Shown here: one piece after another, positions 6,923-16,292 of the stretch
Numbering within the stretch: the stretch's first letter is position 1
Layout: the number at the start of each line of letters is the position of its first letter
NCBI GenBank assembly: GCA_018334165.1
Contig: JAGXTB010000163.1
Location: 1 to 33,480, forward strand
DNA: 33,480 nt
Origin: Sphingomonadales bacterium
GTDB lineage: Bacteria > Pseudomonadota > Alphaproteobacteria > Sphingomonadales > Sphingomonadaceae
Direction of reading: 5' to 3'
Notes under the pieces: generated by a model
What the model saw: only the letters and a program-made list of their open reading frames with translations
Databases searched by the model: none
What the model was told of the DNA's origin: nothing
Made by a program: the position numbers and the translations under genes

Positions 6923-9166
6923 TTAGGCGACCTTGATCTTGGACTTGCCCATATCGGCCGTTCCGAACCTGGGCAGGCTCAGCGCCGCGCCCGGCTCCTG
7001 GATCAGCTGCATCGGATAGGAACCCGTCGGCAGCGCCTGGAGCGGCATGCCGGCTTGCGCCATTATATAAGGCGAAACGCGGTGGCGGGTGCACAGCCCC
7101 CCGGCCCCGTCGTCGACCAGTTGCTGTTCGAATTCCAGCCCCTGCATCGCCCCGGCTGAGCGGCGGACCACTGCCACCGCAAGCTGGCCTTCGCCGAAAT
7201 CGACCACGAAGGGCGTGCCGATCGGCACATCGACCAGTCCCTCGACCATGCAGCCCCCGCGCGACAGGTTGCGCATGGTCGCTTCATAGCGGTGATCCTC
7301 GTGGATCAGCCCAACCTTGCGCAGCACGGTGCGGCGTTCGGGGCGGTATTTGCTGGGGCCATCGGGTTCGATCACCCACTCGCCCGAAAGCAGCGCTTCG
7401 GTGACATCGTCATTGCCGACCGCCGCAGCATAGATGAAACCCTGGATCTGCTTGACCTTGAGCTTGCGCATCGCTTCCAGCTCGTCGTGGGCCTCGATCC
7501 CCTCGGCGGTGGTATCCATCTTGAGCGCTTCGGCCAGACTGACGATCGAGGCGATGATCGCGGCGTTGCGGTTGCCTTCCTGGGTCACCCCGCGGATGAA
7601 GCTCTTGTCGATCTTGATCTTGTCGAATGGGGCATGCTGCAAATAGCTGAGCGAGGAATAGCCGGTGCCGAAATCGTCAAGCGCCAGGCGCACGCCCAGC
7701 AGCTTGAGCGAATTGAACATATCCTCGGTTGCGGCCTGATCGCCCAGAAAGATCGATTCGGTCAGTTCCAGTTCGAGCCGTTCCGGCGGAAGTTCGGATT
7801 GGGCAAGGGCCTGGGCGACCAGGGTGGCGAACCCGGCGTTGGCGAATTGTGCCGCCGAGACATTGACCGCGACCCGCACCGAGCCAGGCCACTGCGCGGC
7901 ATCGATGCAGGCTTGCTTGAGGATCCAGTTGCCCAGCGCGCCAATCAGGTTGGCTTCCTCGGCAATTGGGATGAATACGCTAGGCGGAATGTCCCCCATT
8001 TCGGGATGTTCCCAGCGCGTGAACGCTTCCAGTGTGACCACCTTGTTGGTCACGGTATCAACGATTGGCTGGTAAGCGACCCGCATCTGATCGCTGGCCA
8101 GCGCATCGCGCAGGTCTTCCTCAATCTGGCGGCGGCGTTCGGCTTCGGAATGGAGGTCGCTGGAATAGAACCGGAACTGGCCGCGCCCGCCGCCCTTGGA
8201 GGCATAGAGCGCAAGGTCGGCCGAGCGGATCAGCTCTTCACCATTGATCCCGTCGTACGGCGCGATCGCGATCCCGACCGACGCCCCGATTACGCAGCGC
8301 GCGCCATCGATCTGATAGGGCTGCGAGACCATCGTGATGATCGTCATCGCAATCTCGCCCAGCCGCCCGCGATCGTCGATATCGGGCAGGATGATCTGGA
8401 ATTCGTCGCCGCCCAGACGGCCGATCTCGCAGTTCTTGTCGGTCACTACGCGCTGCAAGCGGCCGGCAACCTGCTTGAGCAATTCGTCACCGGCGGGGTG
8501 GCCCAGCGTGTCGTTGACCTGCTTGAACCGGTCAAGGTCGATCATCATCAGCGCACAGCAGCGCTTGGCCGACTGGTAGGCGGTGAGCGTCGCGTGAAGC
8601 CGTTTGCCCATGCGGTGGCGATTGGCGAGGCCGGTGAGCGAATCGTACTGCGCCAGCCGCGAGGCATCCTTCTGGCTCTGACGGGTCGCGGTGATATCCG
8701 AACCATTGCCCCGATAGCCGACGAAATCTCCGTTCGAGGAGAACTGCGGGCGGCCCGAGATCGACCACCAGATTTCTTCGCCATCAAGCGCGGCACGAAC
8801 CTGGAGATCGGCGAAGGTCTTGCGCGCGCTGAGGATCAGCGGGAGCGTGCGTTCGTGCTGATCGTCCTCATCGCGCTCGAGGATGAACAGCGATTGCACC
8901 GCGCGGCCCAGCAGCTCTGGACGCGGACAGCCCATCCGCTGTGCGATGCAATCGGAGATGTAAGTGATCTTGCCTTCGTGGTCGGTCGCCCAGAACCAGC
9001 CCAGTCCCGAAGTCTCATAGTCGCGCAGCAGCAGCAATGCCTGCTGCTGTTCGGTGCCGCTCAGGTTCGGTCCCGGACCCGCGGAACCCGAACGCGACCC
9101 ACCGTCGTTGCCGGCACCCAGCAAGCTGCGAAAACGTCCAAAGGTCGAGGCGCCAGTCACAGTCAT
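6923..9166 (-). CDS. PAS-GGDEF-EAL-PilZ cyclic-di-GMP protein (cytosolic)
   Basis: A 747-residue protein predicted to make, degrade and bind cyclic di-GMP. A PAS domain spans about residues 45-165. GGDEF follows (about 170-325) with an intact GGDEF at 252-256, but the inhibitory RxxD site five residues before it is absent. The EAL domain (about 340-590) has EAF in place of EAL but keeps the other catalytic markers: VNVS, ELTES, DDFGTG, KIDKSF, AEGIE and a Gln in QIQG. The C-terminal 130 residues form a PilZ-type module (RRTVLRK, then NLSRGG). No membrane span is seen. It lies 106 bases downstream of a paralogue with the same domain order. Both catalytic activities look possible. Which one dominates cannot be told from sequence. 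Confidence 0.88.
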   Translation of the reverse strand: MTVTGASTFGRFRSLLGAGNDGGSRSGSAGPGPNLSGTEQQQALLLLRDYETSGLGWFWATDHEGKITYISDCIAQRMGCPRPELLGRAVQSLFILERDEDDQHERTLPLILSARKTFADLQVRAALDGEEIWWSISGRPQFSSNGDFVGYRGNGSDITATRQSQKDASRLAQYDSLTGLANRHRMGKRLHATLTAYQSAKRCCALMMIDLDRFKQVNDTLGHPAGDELLKQVAGRLQRVVTDKNCEIGRLGGDEFQIILPDIDDRGRLGEIAMTIITMVSQPYQIDGARCVIGASVGIAIAPYDGINGEELIRSADLALYASKGGGRGQFRFYSSDLHSEAERRRQIEEDLRDALASDQMRVAYQPIVDTVTNKVVTLEAFTRWEHPEMGDIPPSVFIPIAEEANLIGALGNWILKQACIDAAQWPGSVRVAVNVSAAQFANAGFATLVAQALAQSELPPERLELELTESIFLGDQAATEDMFNSLKLLGVRLALDDFGTGYSSLSYLQHAPFDKIKIDKSFIRGVTQEGNRNAAIIASIVSLAEALKMDTTAEGIEAHDELEAMRKLKVKQIQGFIYAAAVGNDDVTEALLSGEWVIEPDGPSKYRPERRTVLRKVGLIHEDHRYEATMRNLSRGGCMVEGLVDVPIGTPFVVDFGEGQLAVAVVRRSAGAMQGLEFEQQLVDDGAGGLCTRHRVSPYIMAQAGMPLQALPTGSYPMQLIQEPGAALSLPRFGTADMGKSKIKVA

Positions 9167-9272
9167 GAGGCTACAGCAAGTTCCAATCTATCAACCACGC
9201 GACCCATTGCCTGCGCATAACGAAACATGGTTGCGATTTCGCTAACGATGCCAATGCCCTGGCTGGTCCGGT

Positions 9273-12011
9273 TCATGCCGCTTCTCCGGCCCGAGGACGC
9301 AGCAGGGGCGATCGCCCCGTGCCCGGCTGGGACTGGGCGGAAATGACCGCGATCCGGCCCGATTCGTCAAGCTCCAGCGGAGCGGCGAATTCCACGCCCA
9401 TGCGGTCTTCCTGACACCAACGCGCAGTCGCGGTAACGATATGGCCTTCGGTCAGCATGATCCGGAAGATCGTTCCAGGCGGCACGTTCCACAGCCCTTC
9501 AACCATTGCCCCGGTGGCGGAAATGTTGCGGATCGTCCCGTGATAGTGCTGGCCGCCATGATCGAGCAGGACCTTGCGCAGCATGGTCTGGCGCGAGGCG
9601 CGCGCCGCCCGCGGACCCTTGGCAATCGCGGTCAGCCCGGTTTGCAGCCGTACAACCGCGTGATCGAAGCTCAGCGGCTTTTCATAGATATAACCCTGCA
9701 CGTGACTGCACCCGAGCATGCGGACCAGATCGAGCTCGTCGAGCGTCTCCACCCCCTCGGCGGTGGTTTCCATCCCCAGGGCTTCAGCCAGGCTGACAAT
9801 CGAGGCGATGATCGCCGCGTTGCGACTGCCGTTGATGGTCGCGCCGCGCACGAAGCTCTGGTCGATCTTGATCTTGTCGAACGGCGCTTTCTTCAAATAG
9901 CCGAGCGAGGAATAGCCGGTCCCGAAATCGTCGAGCGCGAGCCGCACGCCCACCCGCTTGAGCGCGGCGAACATGGCATCGGTACCCTCGTCATCGTTAA
10001 GGAAGACGCTTTCGGTAATTTCCAGCTCAAGCCGCGCCGGATTGACCTGAGCCGCGGCCAGGGCATTGGTGATGATCGCCGGCAGCGCCGGATTGGCGAA
10101 CTGGAGCGGCGAAACGTTGACCGCAACACGCGCTGATTCAGGCAGCCTGGCCATATCCTGACAAGCCTGGCGCAAGGCCCATTCGCCGATCGGGGCGATC
10201 AGGCCCGAATCCTCGGCAATCGGGATGAACTTGGCCGGCGAGAGCAGTCCGCGGGTCGGATGGGTCCAGCGCAGCAGTGCTTCGAACCCGGTAATCCGTT
10301 CGGTCGAAGTGTGGACGACCGGCTGGTAGTAGAGTTCGAGCCCGCCCTGGGACAGCGCATCGCGCAGGTCCTGCTCCAGCTGGCGGCGCTCCTCGGCGTC
10401 GGAGTGCAGGTCCGCCGCGTAGAAGTGATGCCGGCCGCGCCCGCCATCCTTGGCGGCATAGAGCGCCAGGTCGGCGTTGCGGATAATCGCTTCGGCAGTC
10501 AGCCCGTCTTCGGGGGACAGCGCGACCCCGACCGAGGCGCCGATAACTACCCGGTGCCCTTCAATCGAATAGGGTTCGGACAGGTCGCGGATCACCCGCA
10601 GCGCCAGTCCGGCCAGGTCTTCGCGGCGGTGCCGCCCGGGTAGGATCACCTGGAATTCGTCGCCGCCCAGCCGTCCGACCCGTCCATGCTCGCCAATCGC
10701 CCGCTCGAGTCGGCTCGCCACTTGCTTGAGCAGTGCGTCGCCCGCGGGGTGTCCCATGGTATCGTTGACTTGCTTGAACCGGTCGAGATCGAGCAGGAAT
10801 ACGGCGCAGGCGCGGTGCTCGATATTGGGGGCAGCCAAAATCTTCTCAAGCGTCTGGGCAATCTGCAGCCGGTTAGACAGGCCGGTAAGCGAATCGTAGT
10901 GCGCCAGCCGCGAAGCGTGCTCTTCCGAGCGCTTCTTCTCGGTCAGATCATGGCCCGATCCGCGAAAGCCGACAAAGTTGCCGAAGCCATCGTAGAGCGG
11001 GCGGCCGTTGACCGACCACCAACGTTCTTCGCGCCGGGTTGCAGCCCGCAGCGCCAGTTCGGTGAAGGCCGAACGCGCGGTCAGGTGGAAAGCCAGTGTG
11101 CGCTCGTTCTCCTGGCCTTGCGGATCGGGTTCGAACAGCTCGCCAAATGGCCGGCCGGCCAGATCGCTGGGTTTGCAGCCCAGGATGTCGCCGATCGGTG
11201 CCGAAACATAGACCAGTATGCCGCGCCGGTCGGTTTCCCAGAACCAGCCCTGCCCGGTCTGTTCAAAGTCATTGAGAATCTCTTCGGCGCGCAGCTGGGC
11301 GCGCTTGCGGTCGCGGTCTTCGCGCTCGGCCTTGGCATCGGCGCGGGCCTGGCGGATCGAGGTGTAAATCCCCACCGCGCAGCCGATCGCCATGGCAAAA
11401 TAGGTTCCACGTACTCCGGATACCGCCGCGACACCCATCCACAGCGATACTTGCGCGATGATTATGCCGACGACCCGACGATGGAGGATGATCGTGGCCA
11501 AAGAGCCGACGATCACCAGGATCCCGATCGAGTTTTGCCACTGGCCCCCGGCTGCTTCGCTCCAGCTCGCCATGGCCAGGCCAAACAGGAACATCGGCAG
11601 CCCGATGTGGACCGCGCTCAAGGCCGTGCGCATGGCGGGATCGTGCAGGCGTTCGCGTTCGATCCGGCTGGCGATCGGGGTCAGTGCCGCGCCCCAGACC
11701 GCGCCCAAAGTGAGCGCGGCCGTGCCAAAGCCAGGCACGGTCAGCGTTGCGATTCCGGTCAGCAGGACGGCTCCGACGAAAATCGGTGCCATCAGGATCC
11801 AGTTGTGTTCGATCAGATCGCGCAAGCTGCTGCCCGCGCCGCGCCGCCGAGCCGGGGCCTTGGTATGCGCCGCCCGCGAGCGCAATTCGACCGATTCCGG
11901 GGGCTCTACCGGCAGCGCCCTGAGGCTCGCAACACCAGGCGCACGAACGGGCGCGCGGCCTTGCGGCGCTTCCGGCTCGGGCTCGGCCTGCCTCAGGGGT
12001 TCGGCTGACAT
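9273..12011 (-). CDS. membrane-bound PAS-GGDEF-EAL-PilZ cyclic-di-GMP protein
   Basis: A 912-residue paralogue of the neighbouring gene with an added N-terminus. A charged, Pro/Arg-rich cytosolic tail (1-65) is followed by about six hydrophobic spans between residues 70 and 218. A basic, charged linker (QARADAKAEREDRDRKR) then leads to a PAS domain, GGDEF (RLGGDEFQVILP, no RxxD inhibitory site), and EAL with full markers (FEALLRW, VNVSPLQF, EITES, DDFGTG, KIDQSF, AEGVET, VQGYIYEKP). A PilZ module ends it (RQTMLRK, then NISATG). It would sit in the inner membrane with its signalling domains in the cytoplasm. It diverges from the PHA synthase gene across a 120-base gap. The close match of the two neighbours in domain order and wording indicates tandem duplication. 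Confidence 0.9.
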   Translation of the reverse strand: MSAEPLRQAEPEPEAPQGRAPVRAPGVASLRALPVEPPESVELRSRAAHTKAPARRRGAGSSLRDLIEHNWILMAPIFVGAVLLTGIATLTVPGFGTAALTLGAVWGAALTPIASRIERERLHDPAMRTALSAVHIGLPMFLFGLAMASWSEAAGGQWQNSIGILVIVGSLATIILHRRVVGIIIAQVSLWMGVAAVSGVRGTYFAMAIGCAVGIYTSIRQARADAKAEREDRDRKRAQLRAEEILNDFEQTGQGWFWETDRRGILVYVSAPIGDILGCKPSDLAGRPFGELFEPDPQGQENERTLAFHLTARSAFTELALRAATRREERWWSVNGRPLYDGFGNFVGFRGSGHDLTEKKRSEEHASRLAHYDSLTGLSNRLQIAQTLEKILAAPNIEHRACAVFLLDLDRFKQVNDTMGHPAGDALLKQVASRLERAIGEHGRVGRLGGDEFQVILPGRHRREDLAGLALRVIRDLSEPYSIEGHRVVIGASVGVALSPEDGLTAEAIIRNADLALYAAKDGGRGRHHFYAADLHSDAEERRQLEQDLRDALSQGGLELYYQPVVHTSTERITGFEALLRWTHPTRGLLSPAKFIPIAEDSGLIAPIGEWALRQACQDMARLPESARVAVNVSPLQFANPALPAIITNALAAAQVNPARLELEITESVFLNDDEGTDAMFAALKRVGVRLALDDFGTGYSSLGYLKKAPFDKIKIDQSFVRGATINGSRNAAIIASIVSLAEALGMETTAEGVETLDELDLVRMLGCSHVQGYIYEKPLSFDHAVVRLQTGLTAIAKGPRAARASRQTMLRKVLLDHGGQHYHGTIRNISATGAMVEGLWNVPPGTIFRIMLTEGHIVTATARWCQEDRMGVEFAAPLELDESGRIAVISAQSQPGTGRSPLLRPRAGEAA

Positions 12012-12131
12012 GGTGCTGCAAATGCCACGAACGGCCTTGAAAAACCGTTAAGTTTACCATTTTGATCCGCAGATTTCCGTTACTCGGCGGTGCAAATCGT
12101 TCGCGCCTTGAAATGACCGGGTGAGCAAGGC

Positions 12132-13868
12132 ATGCTCGCCGACAACAAGCAAAACCACTTAGCGGGGCAGAGAATGACCAAGGGACCGTCGCTCGAGAAT
12201 GAAGCCGCCCAATCGACAACCGCGCTGGGGCCGCTGGTTGGCCTGGCGCGCGAGGACTTCGTCGGCGCGGTGGCGCTGCTCTTGCGAGAGACGGCCAGCG
12301 ATCCGCAGCGGACTATCAAGCACATGCAGGGCTTTGGTGAGGATGTGGTCAAGATCCTGACCGGCAAGAGCGATCTGGCCCCCGATCCCAAGGACAAGCG
12401 CTTCAAGGACCCGGCCTGGCAGTACAACCCGTTCTTCCGCGCCGGAGCGCAATATTACCTGGCGATTCAGAAGTCAGCGAAGAACTGGCTGGAGGACCTC
12501 GAGCTCGACGAGCTGGAGCGTGACCGCGCCAACTTCATCTCCAACATCATTCTCGACGGCTTGGCCCCGACCAACAGCCTGATCGGCAACCCGACGGCGC
12601 AAAAGCGGCTGATCGACAGCGGCGGGCTGAGCCTGATCAAGGGCCTCAAGAATGCCTACAACGATGCGGTCCACAACCACGGCATGGTCTCGATGGTGGA
12701 CAAGAAGCCGTTCAAGCTGGGCGAAAACGTCGCGACGGCCAAAGGCGCGGTGGTGTACCGCGATGCCATGTTCGAGCTGATCCACTATGCCCCGACCACC
12801 GACGAGGTTTACGCAATCCCGCAGCTGACAATTCCGCCGCAGATCAACAAGATGTACATCAACGACCTGAGCCCTGAAAAGTCGGTGGTCAAGTGGCAGA
12901 CCGACAATGGGATCCAGTGCTTCGTCATCTCGTGGAAGAACCCGACCAAGGAGGAAGGCGTCTGGGGGATGGACGACTACATCGCCTCGTGCCTCAAGGC
13001 GGTCGACGTGGTCTGCGAGATTACCGGCGCGCCTAGGGTCAACATCTCCAGCGCCTGTTCGGGCGGGCAGACCGGGTCGATCCTGGCCAGCAAGATGGCC
13101 GCGACCGGCGACAAGCGGCTGGGCGCGCTGACCTATATGGTGACCGTGCTGCACCCCAAGCAGAACGATATCGAAGCCGGATCGCTGATGACCGCCAATG
13201 GCCTGGAACTGGCCAAGAAGCGCGCCGCCAAGGCCGGGATCATCAAGGGCAATGACCTTGCGCGCGGCTTTGCCTGGCTGCGGCCCAATGACCTGATCTG
13301 GAACTATGTGATCAACAATTACCTGATGGGCGATGATCCGCCCGCGTTTGACGTCTTGTTCTGGAATGCTGATGCCACCAACCTGTCGGCCAGCCTGATG
13401 GGCGATTTCCTGCACTTGTTCGAAACGCTAGCCTTTACCAAGCGAGGCGAAGTCGAAATGGCCGGGCATCCGATCGATTTGTCCAAGGTTAGCAGTGACC
13501 TGTTTATCCTGGGCGGAACTACCGATCACATTACCCCGTGGCGCGCGTGCTATCGCTCAACCCAGCTGTTCGGATCGAAGGACGTGACTTTCGTGCTCAG
13601 CCAGGCCGGGCACATGCAGGCGATCCTCAACCCTCCAGGCAATCCCAAGGCCAAATACTATGTGTCGAAAAAGGGTGGACAGCCGCCCGCCGATGTTGAC
13701 GACTGGCTGAAGGGGACCGAGGAAGTACCCGGAAGCTGGTGGCCGTACTGGATGGCATGGCTGCAGCAGCGCGCGGGGAAGAAGGTGGCGGCACCAAAGG
13801 GGCTGGGCAGCAAGAAGCACCCGCCCAAGGAAGCGGCACCCGGTCTCTACGTGCTCGATCAAGCCTGA
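12132..13868 (+). CDS. phaC: class I-like polyhydroxyalkanoate synthase
   Basis: A 578-residue alpha/beta-hydrolase-fold protein of PHA synthase size, which would polymerise hydroxyacyl-CoA into storage granules. The nucleophile is Cys309 in the box SACSGG. Most class I synthases have GxCxGG, so the first Gly is replaced by Ser. The Asp (GGTTDHITPW) and His (QAGHMQAILNPP) of the triad are visible, and the C-terminal segment (PGSWWPYWMAWL) is typical of the family. GGGTGA at 12119-12124 supports the ATG at 12132. An ATG at 12174, preceded by GGGG, is an alternative start. The depolymerase gene follows 14 bases after its stop, so synthesis and breakdown of the polymer are co-expressed. The variant box suggests a divergent subgroup whose substrate range is unknown. 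Confidence 0.85.
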   Translation: MLADNKQNHLAGQRMTKGPSLENEAAQSTTALGPLVGLAREDFVGAVALLLRETASDPQRTIKHMQGFGEDVVKILTGKSDLAPDPKDKRFKDPAWQYNPFFRAGAQYYLAIQKSAKNWLEDLELDELERDRANFISNIILDGLAPTNSLIGNPTAQKRLIDSGGLSLIKGLKNAYNDAVHNHGMVSMVDKKPFKLGENVATAKGAVVYRDAMFELIHYAPTTDEVYAIPQLTIPPQINKMYINDLSPEKSVVKWQTDNGIQCFVISWKNPTKEEGVWGMDDYIASCLKAVDVVCEITGAPRVNISSACSGGQTGSILASKMAATGDKRLGALTYMVTVLHPKQNDIEAGSLMTANGLELAKKRAAKAGIIKGNDLARGFAWLRPNDLIWNYVINNYLMGDDPPAFDVLFWNADATNLSASLMGDFLHLFETLAFTKRGEVEMAGHPIDLSKVSSDLFILGGTTDHITPWRACYRSTQLFGSKDVTFVLSQAGHMQAILNPPGNPKAKYYVSKKGGQPPADVDDWLKGTEEVPGSWWPYWMAWLQQRAGKKVAAPKGLGSKKHPPKEAAPGLYVLDQA

Positions 13869-13882
13869 GGAATGCGAACCTA

Positions 13883-14716
13883 GTGAGTTTAGATATCACC
13901 GCCGAATTCTCGATGGAACAGGTCGGGGGGCGCACCTTGCGCGTTGCGCGCTGGCGCTGGGATCAGCCGAGCGATCACTTGCCGGTGCTGTTCTTCAACG
14001 GGATCGGTGCCAATATCGAGGCGGTCGCCCCGCTTGCCGAAGCACTGACCGACCGCCCCTTCATCATGTTCGACATGCCGGGCGTGGGCGGCAGTCCCGA
14101 ACCGCTGGTGCCCTATAACGCCTTCACGATGAGCTGGACCGCCAAGGAATTGCTCAACCGCTTCGGGGCAGAGCAGGTTGACGTGATGGGCGTGTCCTGG
14201 GGCGGCGCGATGGCGCAGCACTTCACGCTGCAGCATGGCGACCGGGTGCGCCGCCTGGTGCTCGCCGCGACCACCGCCGGGATGTTCATGGTGCCGGGCA
14301 GCCCGGCAGCGCTCAGCAAGATGGTCAACCCGCGCCGCTATGTCGATGCGGCTTTCATGGAAAAGCACTTCCGCACGCTTTACGGCGGGCTGACCGGCGG
14401 CAAGCAGGAACATATCAGCCGCCTGACCCCGCCCACTCCGCGCGGTTATGTCTATCAACTGCTGTGCATGCTGGGCTGGACCAGCGCCCCGGTGCTGCCG
14501 TTCCTCAAGAAGGAAGTGCTGATCATGATGGGCGAGGATGACCAGATCGTCCCGATTGCCAACGGCAAGATCCTGGAGGCGCTGATCCCCAATTCGCGGC
14601 TGGAGATTTTTGAGCAAGGCGGGCACCTGTTCATGCTGACCCACCGCGAGCAGACGATATCAAGCTTGCGCGGGTTCCTTGATGCACCCGACCGGCCAGA
14701 CAGGAAAGCGGCATAA
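13883..14716 (+). CDS. phaZ: intracellular PHA depolymerase (alpha/beta hydrolase)
   Basis: A 277-residue serine hydrolase resembling the intracellular medium-chain-length PHA depolymerase PhaZ of pseudomonads (about 283 residues). Shared landmarks are LFFNGIGANIE, FDMPGVGGS, the nucleophile box GVSWGGAMAQHF, LVLAATTAG with MVPG, SKMVNPRRYV, LCMLGWTS, the Asp in GEDDQIVPI, and GGHLFMLT with the catalytic His. It would release hydroxyacids from cytoplasmic granules. The open frame runs upstream into phaC, but the GTG at 13883, with GAGGAA at 13867-13872 before it, gives the family length. The earlier ATG at 13872 is out of frame and meets a stop at once. It forms an operon with phaC before it and the reductase gene 3 bases after it. 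Confidence 0.85.
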   Translation: MSLDITAEFSMEQVGGRTLRVARWRWDQPSDHLPVLFFNGIGANIEAVAPLAEALTDRPFIMFDMPGVGGSPEPLVPYNAFTMSWTAKELLNRFGAEQVDVMGVSWGGAMAQHFTLQHGDRVRRLVLAATTAGMFMVPGSPAALSKMVNPRRYVDAAFMEKHFRTLYGGLTGGKQEHISRLTPPTPRGYVYQLLCMLGWTSAPVLPFLKKEVLIMMGEDDQIVPIANGKILEALIPNSRLEIFEQGGHLFMLTHREQTISSLRGFLDAPDRPDRKAA

Positions 14717-14719
14717 CGG

Positions 14720-16030
14720 ATGCGGCAGATCGCGATCATCGGCTCGGGCCCCGCGGGGTACTACACGGCCGAGGCCGCGCAGAAGCAGTGGGGCGATGAC
14801 GTCCGGGTTGATATCTTTGACATGCTGCCGGTGCCCTATGGCCTGATCCGCACCGGGGTCGCGCCCGATCACCAGTCGATCAAGGGCGTGTCGCGGCGCT
14901 ATGAGAGCACCAACAGCCTCGACAATGTCCGCTTCGTCGGCAACGTCATGATCGGTGAAGACATCACGATTCCTGAACTGATGAGCCTCTATGACGCGGT
15001 GGTGCTGGCCACCGGCGCACCCAACGACAAGCCCGCAGGGATCCCCGGCGAAGGGCTCGACAATGTCTTTGGCAGCGCGGCTTTCGTCGGCTGGTACAAC
15101 GGCCACCCGCAGTTTGCCAAACTAGGCCCGGACCTGTCGGGCCGCCGCGCGGTGGTGATCGGCAACGGCAATGTCGCGCTCGATGTCGCGCGGATCCTGA
15201 CCAAGACACCGGGTGAGTTCACCGGCTCCGACATCGTTGCCCACGCGCTCCATGCGCTCGAGAAGTCGCGGATCGAGCATGTCACGATCCTTGGCCGACG
15301 CGGTCCGCACCAGATCGCGATGACGCCCAAGGAACTGGGCGAGCTGGCCCACCTGGAACGCGCCTGCCCGCGCGTCGATCCCGCCGACCTGCCAGACGAG
15401 CAAGAGGACCTGTTCCTCGAACCCGGCCAGCGCAAGTCGGTCGGCCACTTGCGCAGCTTCGCCGCGATCCCCGAGGCGTTCCGCAGCGACAAGCCGGTCG
15501 AGATCGAGTTCGATTTCTTCGCCAGCCCCAGGGCGGTGCTCGGCGATGGGCAAGTCACCGGGGTTGAAGTCGAACGCACCGCGCTCGACGCCGATGGCCG
15601 CGCCAGCGGTACCGGCGAGACTTACGTGGTGCCCTGCGATCTGGTGGTGACCTGCATCGGCTATAAGAGCAGCCCGATCCCCGGCGTGCCCTTCGAGGAA
15701 AGCGCGGGCCGCTTCGCCAATGATGAGGGCCGCATTCTGCCGGGCCTCTACTGCGTCGGCTGGGCCCGGCGCGGGCCATCGGGCACGATCGGCACCAACC
15801 GCCCCGATGGCTACAGCGTGGTCGAAACCATCGCGGCGGACATCGGCGTCGGCACCGGCAAGCTCGGCCGCCCCGGCTTTGACAAGCTGGCCGAGGAGCG
15901 CAAACTCGACGTGGTGACATTCCGCGACTGGAAGAAGATCGAAGCCGAAGAAGAAAAGCGCGCCCGCGATGGGGCGCCGCGTGAGAAGTTCGTCGATGTG
16001 GCCGAGATGATCAAGGCGCGGGGGGATTAG
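14720..16030 (+). CDS. FprA-like ferredoxin/adrenodoxin-NADP reductase
   Basis: A 436-residue flavoprotein of the adrenodoxin-reductase/FprA family, which moves electrons between NADPH and a ferredoxin. The FAD-binding GSGPAG lies at residues 8-13 and the family segment VAPDHQSIK near residue 47. The NADP-binding GNGNVA is at 148-153 and LGRRGPHQIAMT follows at about 191. The C-terminal GWARRGPSGTIGTNR segment carries residues that contact the flavin in relatives. Only three bases separate its ATG from the phaZ stop, so it is probably in the phaC-phaZ operon. A link between this reductase and PHA turnover is not established. It may supply electrons to cytochromes P450 or other iron-sulfur enzymes. 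Confidence 0.9.
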   Translation: MRQIAIIGSGPAGYYTAEAAQKQWGDDVRVDIFDMLPVPYGLIRTGVAPDHQSIKGVSRRYESTNSLDNVRFVGNVMIGEDITIPELMSLYDAVVLATGAPNDKPAGIPGEGLDNVFGSAAFVGWYNGHPQFAKLGPDLSGRRAVVIGNGNVALDVARILTKTPGEFTGSDIVAHALHALEKSRIEHVTILGRRGPHQIAMTPKELGELAHLERACPRVDPADLPDEQEDLFLEPGQRKSVGHLRSFAAIPEAFRSDKPVEIEFDFFASPRAVLGDGQVTGVEVERTALDADGRASGTGETYVVPCDLVVTCIGYKSSPIPGVPFEESAGRFANDEGRILPGLYCVGWARRGPSGTIGTNRPDGYSVVETIAADIGVGTGKLGRPGFDKLAEERKLDVVTFRDWKKIEAEEEKRARDGAPREKFVDVAEMIKARGD

Positions 16031-16041
16031 TCCCTTCAAGT

Positions 16042-16113
16042 TCCTCTCCATTTTTCGCGAAGGCGACAAATGGGGAGGTGGCATTTGCTGAAGGCAAATG
16101 ACGGAGGGGCCTC
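16042..16113 (+). repeat. 72-base dispersed repeat, copy 1
   Basis: This 72-base stretch recurs as its reverse complement at 28768-28839 with one difference by my count. Here it is the left arm of a larger imperfect inverted repeat reaching about 16194, whose right arm (cccctccgtc, then tccacctccccaaat) is partly complementary. It lies between the reductase gene and the amidohydrolase gene and shows no coding potential of its own. It looks like a small non-autonomous mobile or palindromic element. Confidence 0.75.
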
Positions 16114-16292
16114 TGCCCTATCGCCATTACCCCTCCGTCTCGCCTTCGGCGATCCACCTCCCCAAATGCGCTACGCGAATTTGGGAAGGAACTTGGCCCG
16201 CCCCATTCGCCCTTGCCCCCACCACCAGTCCATGATTTAATCGCCCGGTTAACGCTGCGACCGCACAGAGTCGCGCCAGCGGGAGAGAGCCC

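Noticed and set aside
7292..9220. 642-residue open frame on the plus strand opposite the first GGDEF-EAL gene
   Set aside because: It is an antisense shadow of a strong domain-bearing gene in high-G+C DNA, and its translation shows no recognisable motif.
13739..13882. upstream extension of the depolymerase frame
   Set aside because: It lies inside phaC, and the GTG at 13883 gives the family length with a ribosome-binding site.
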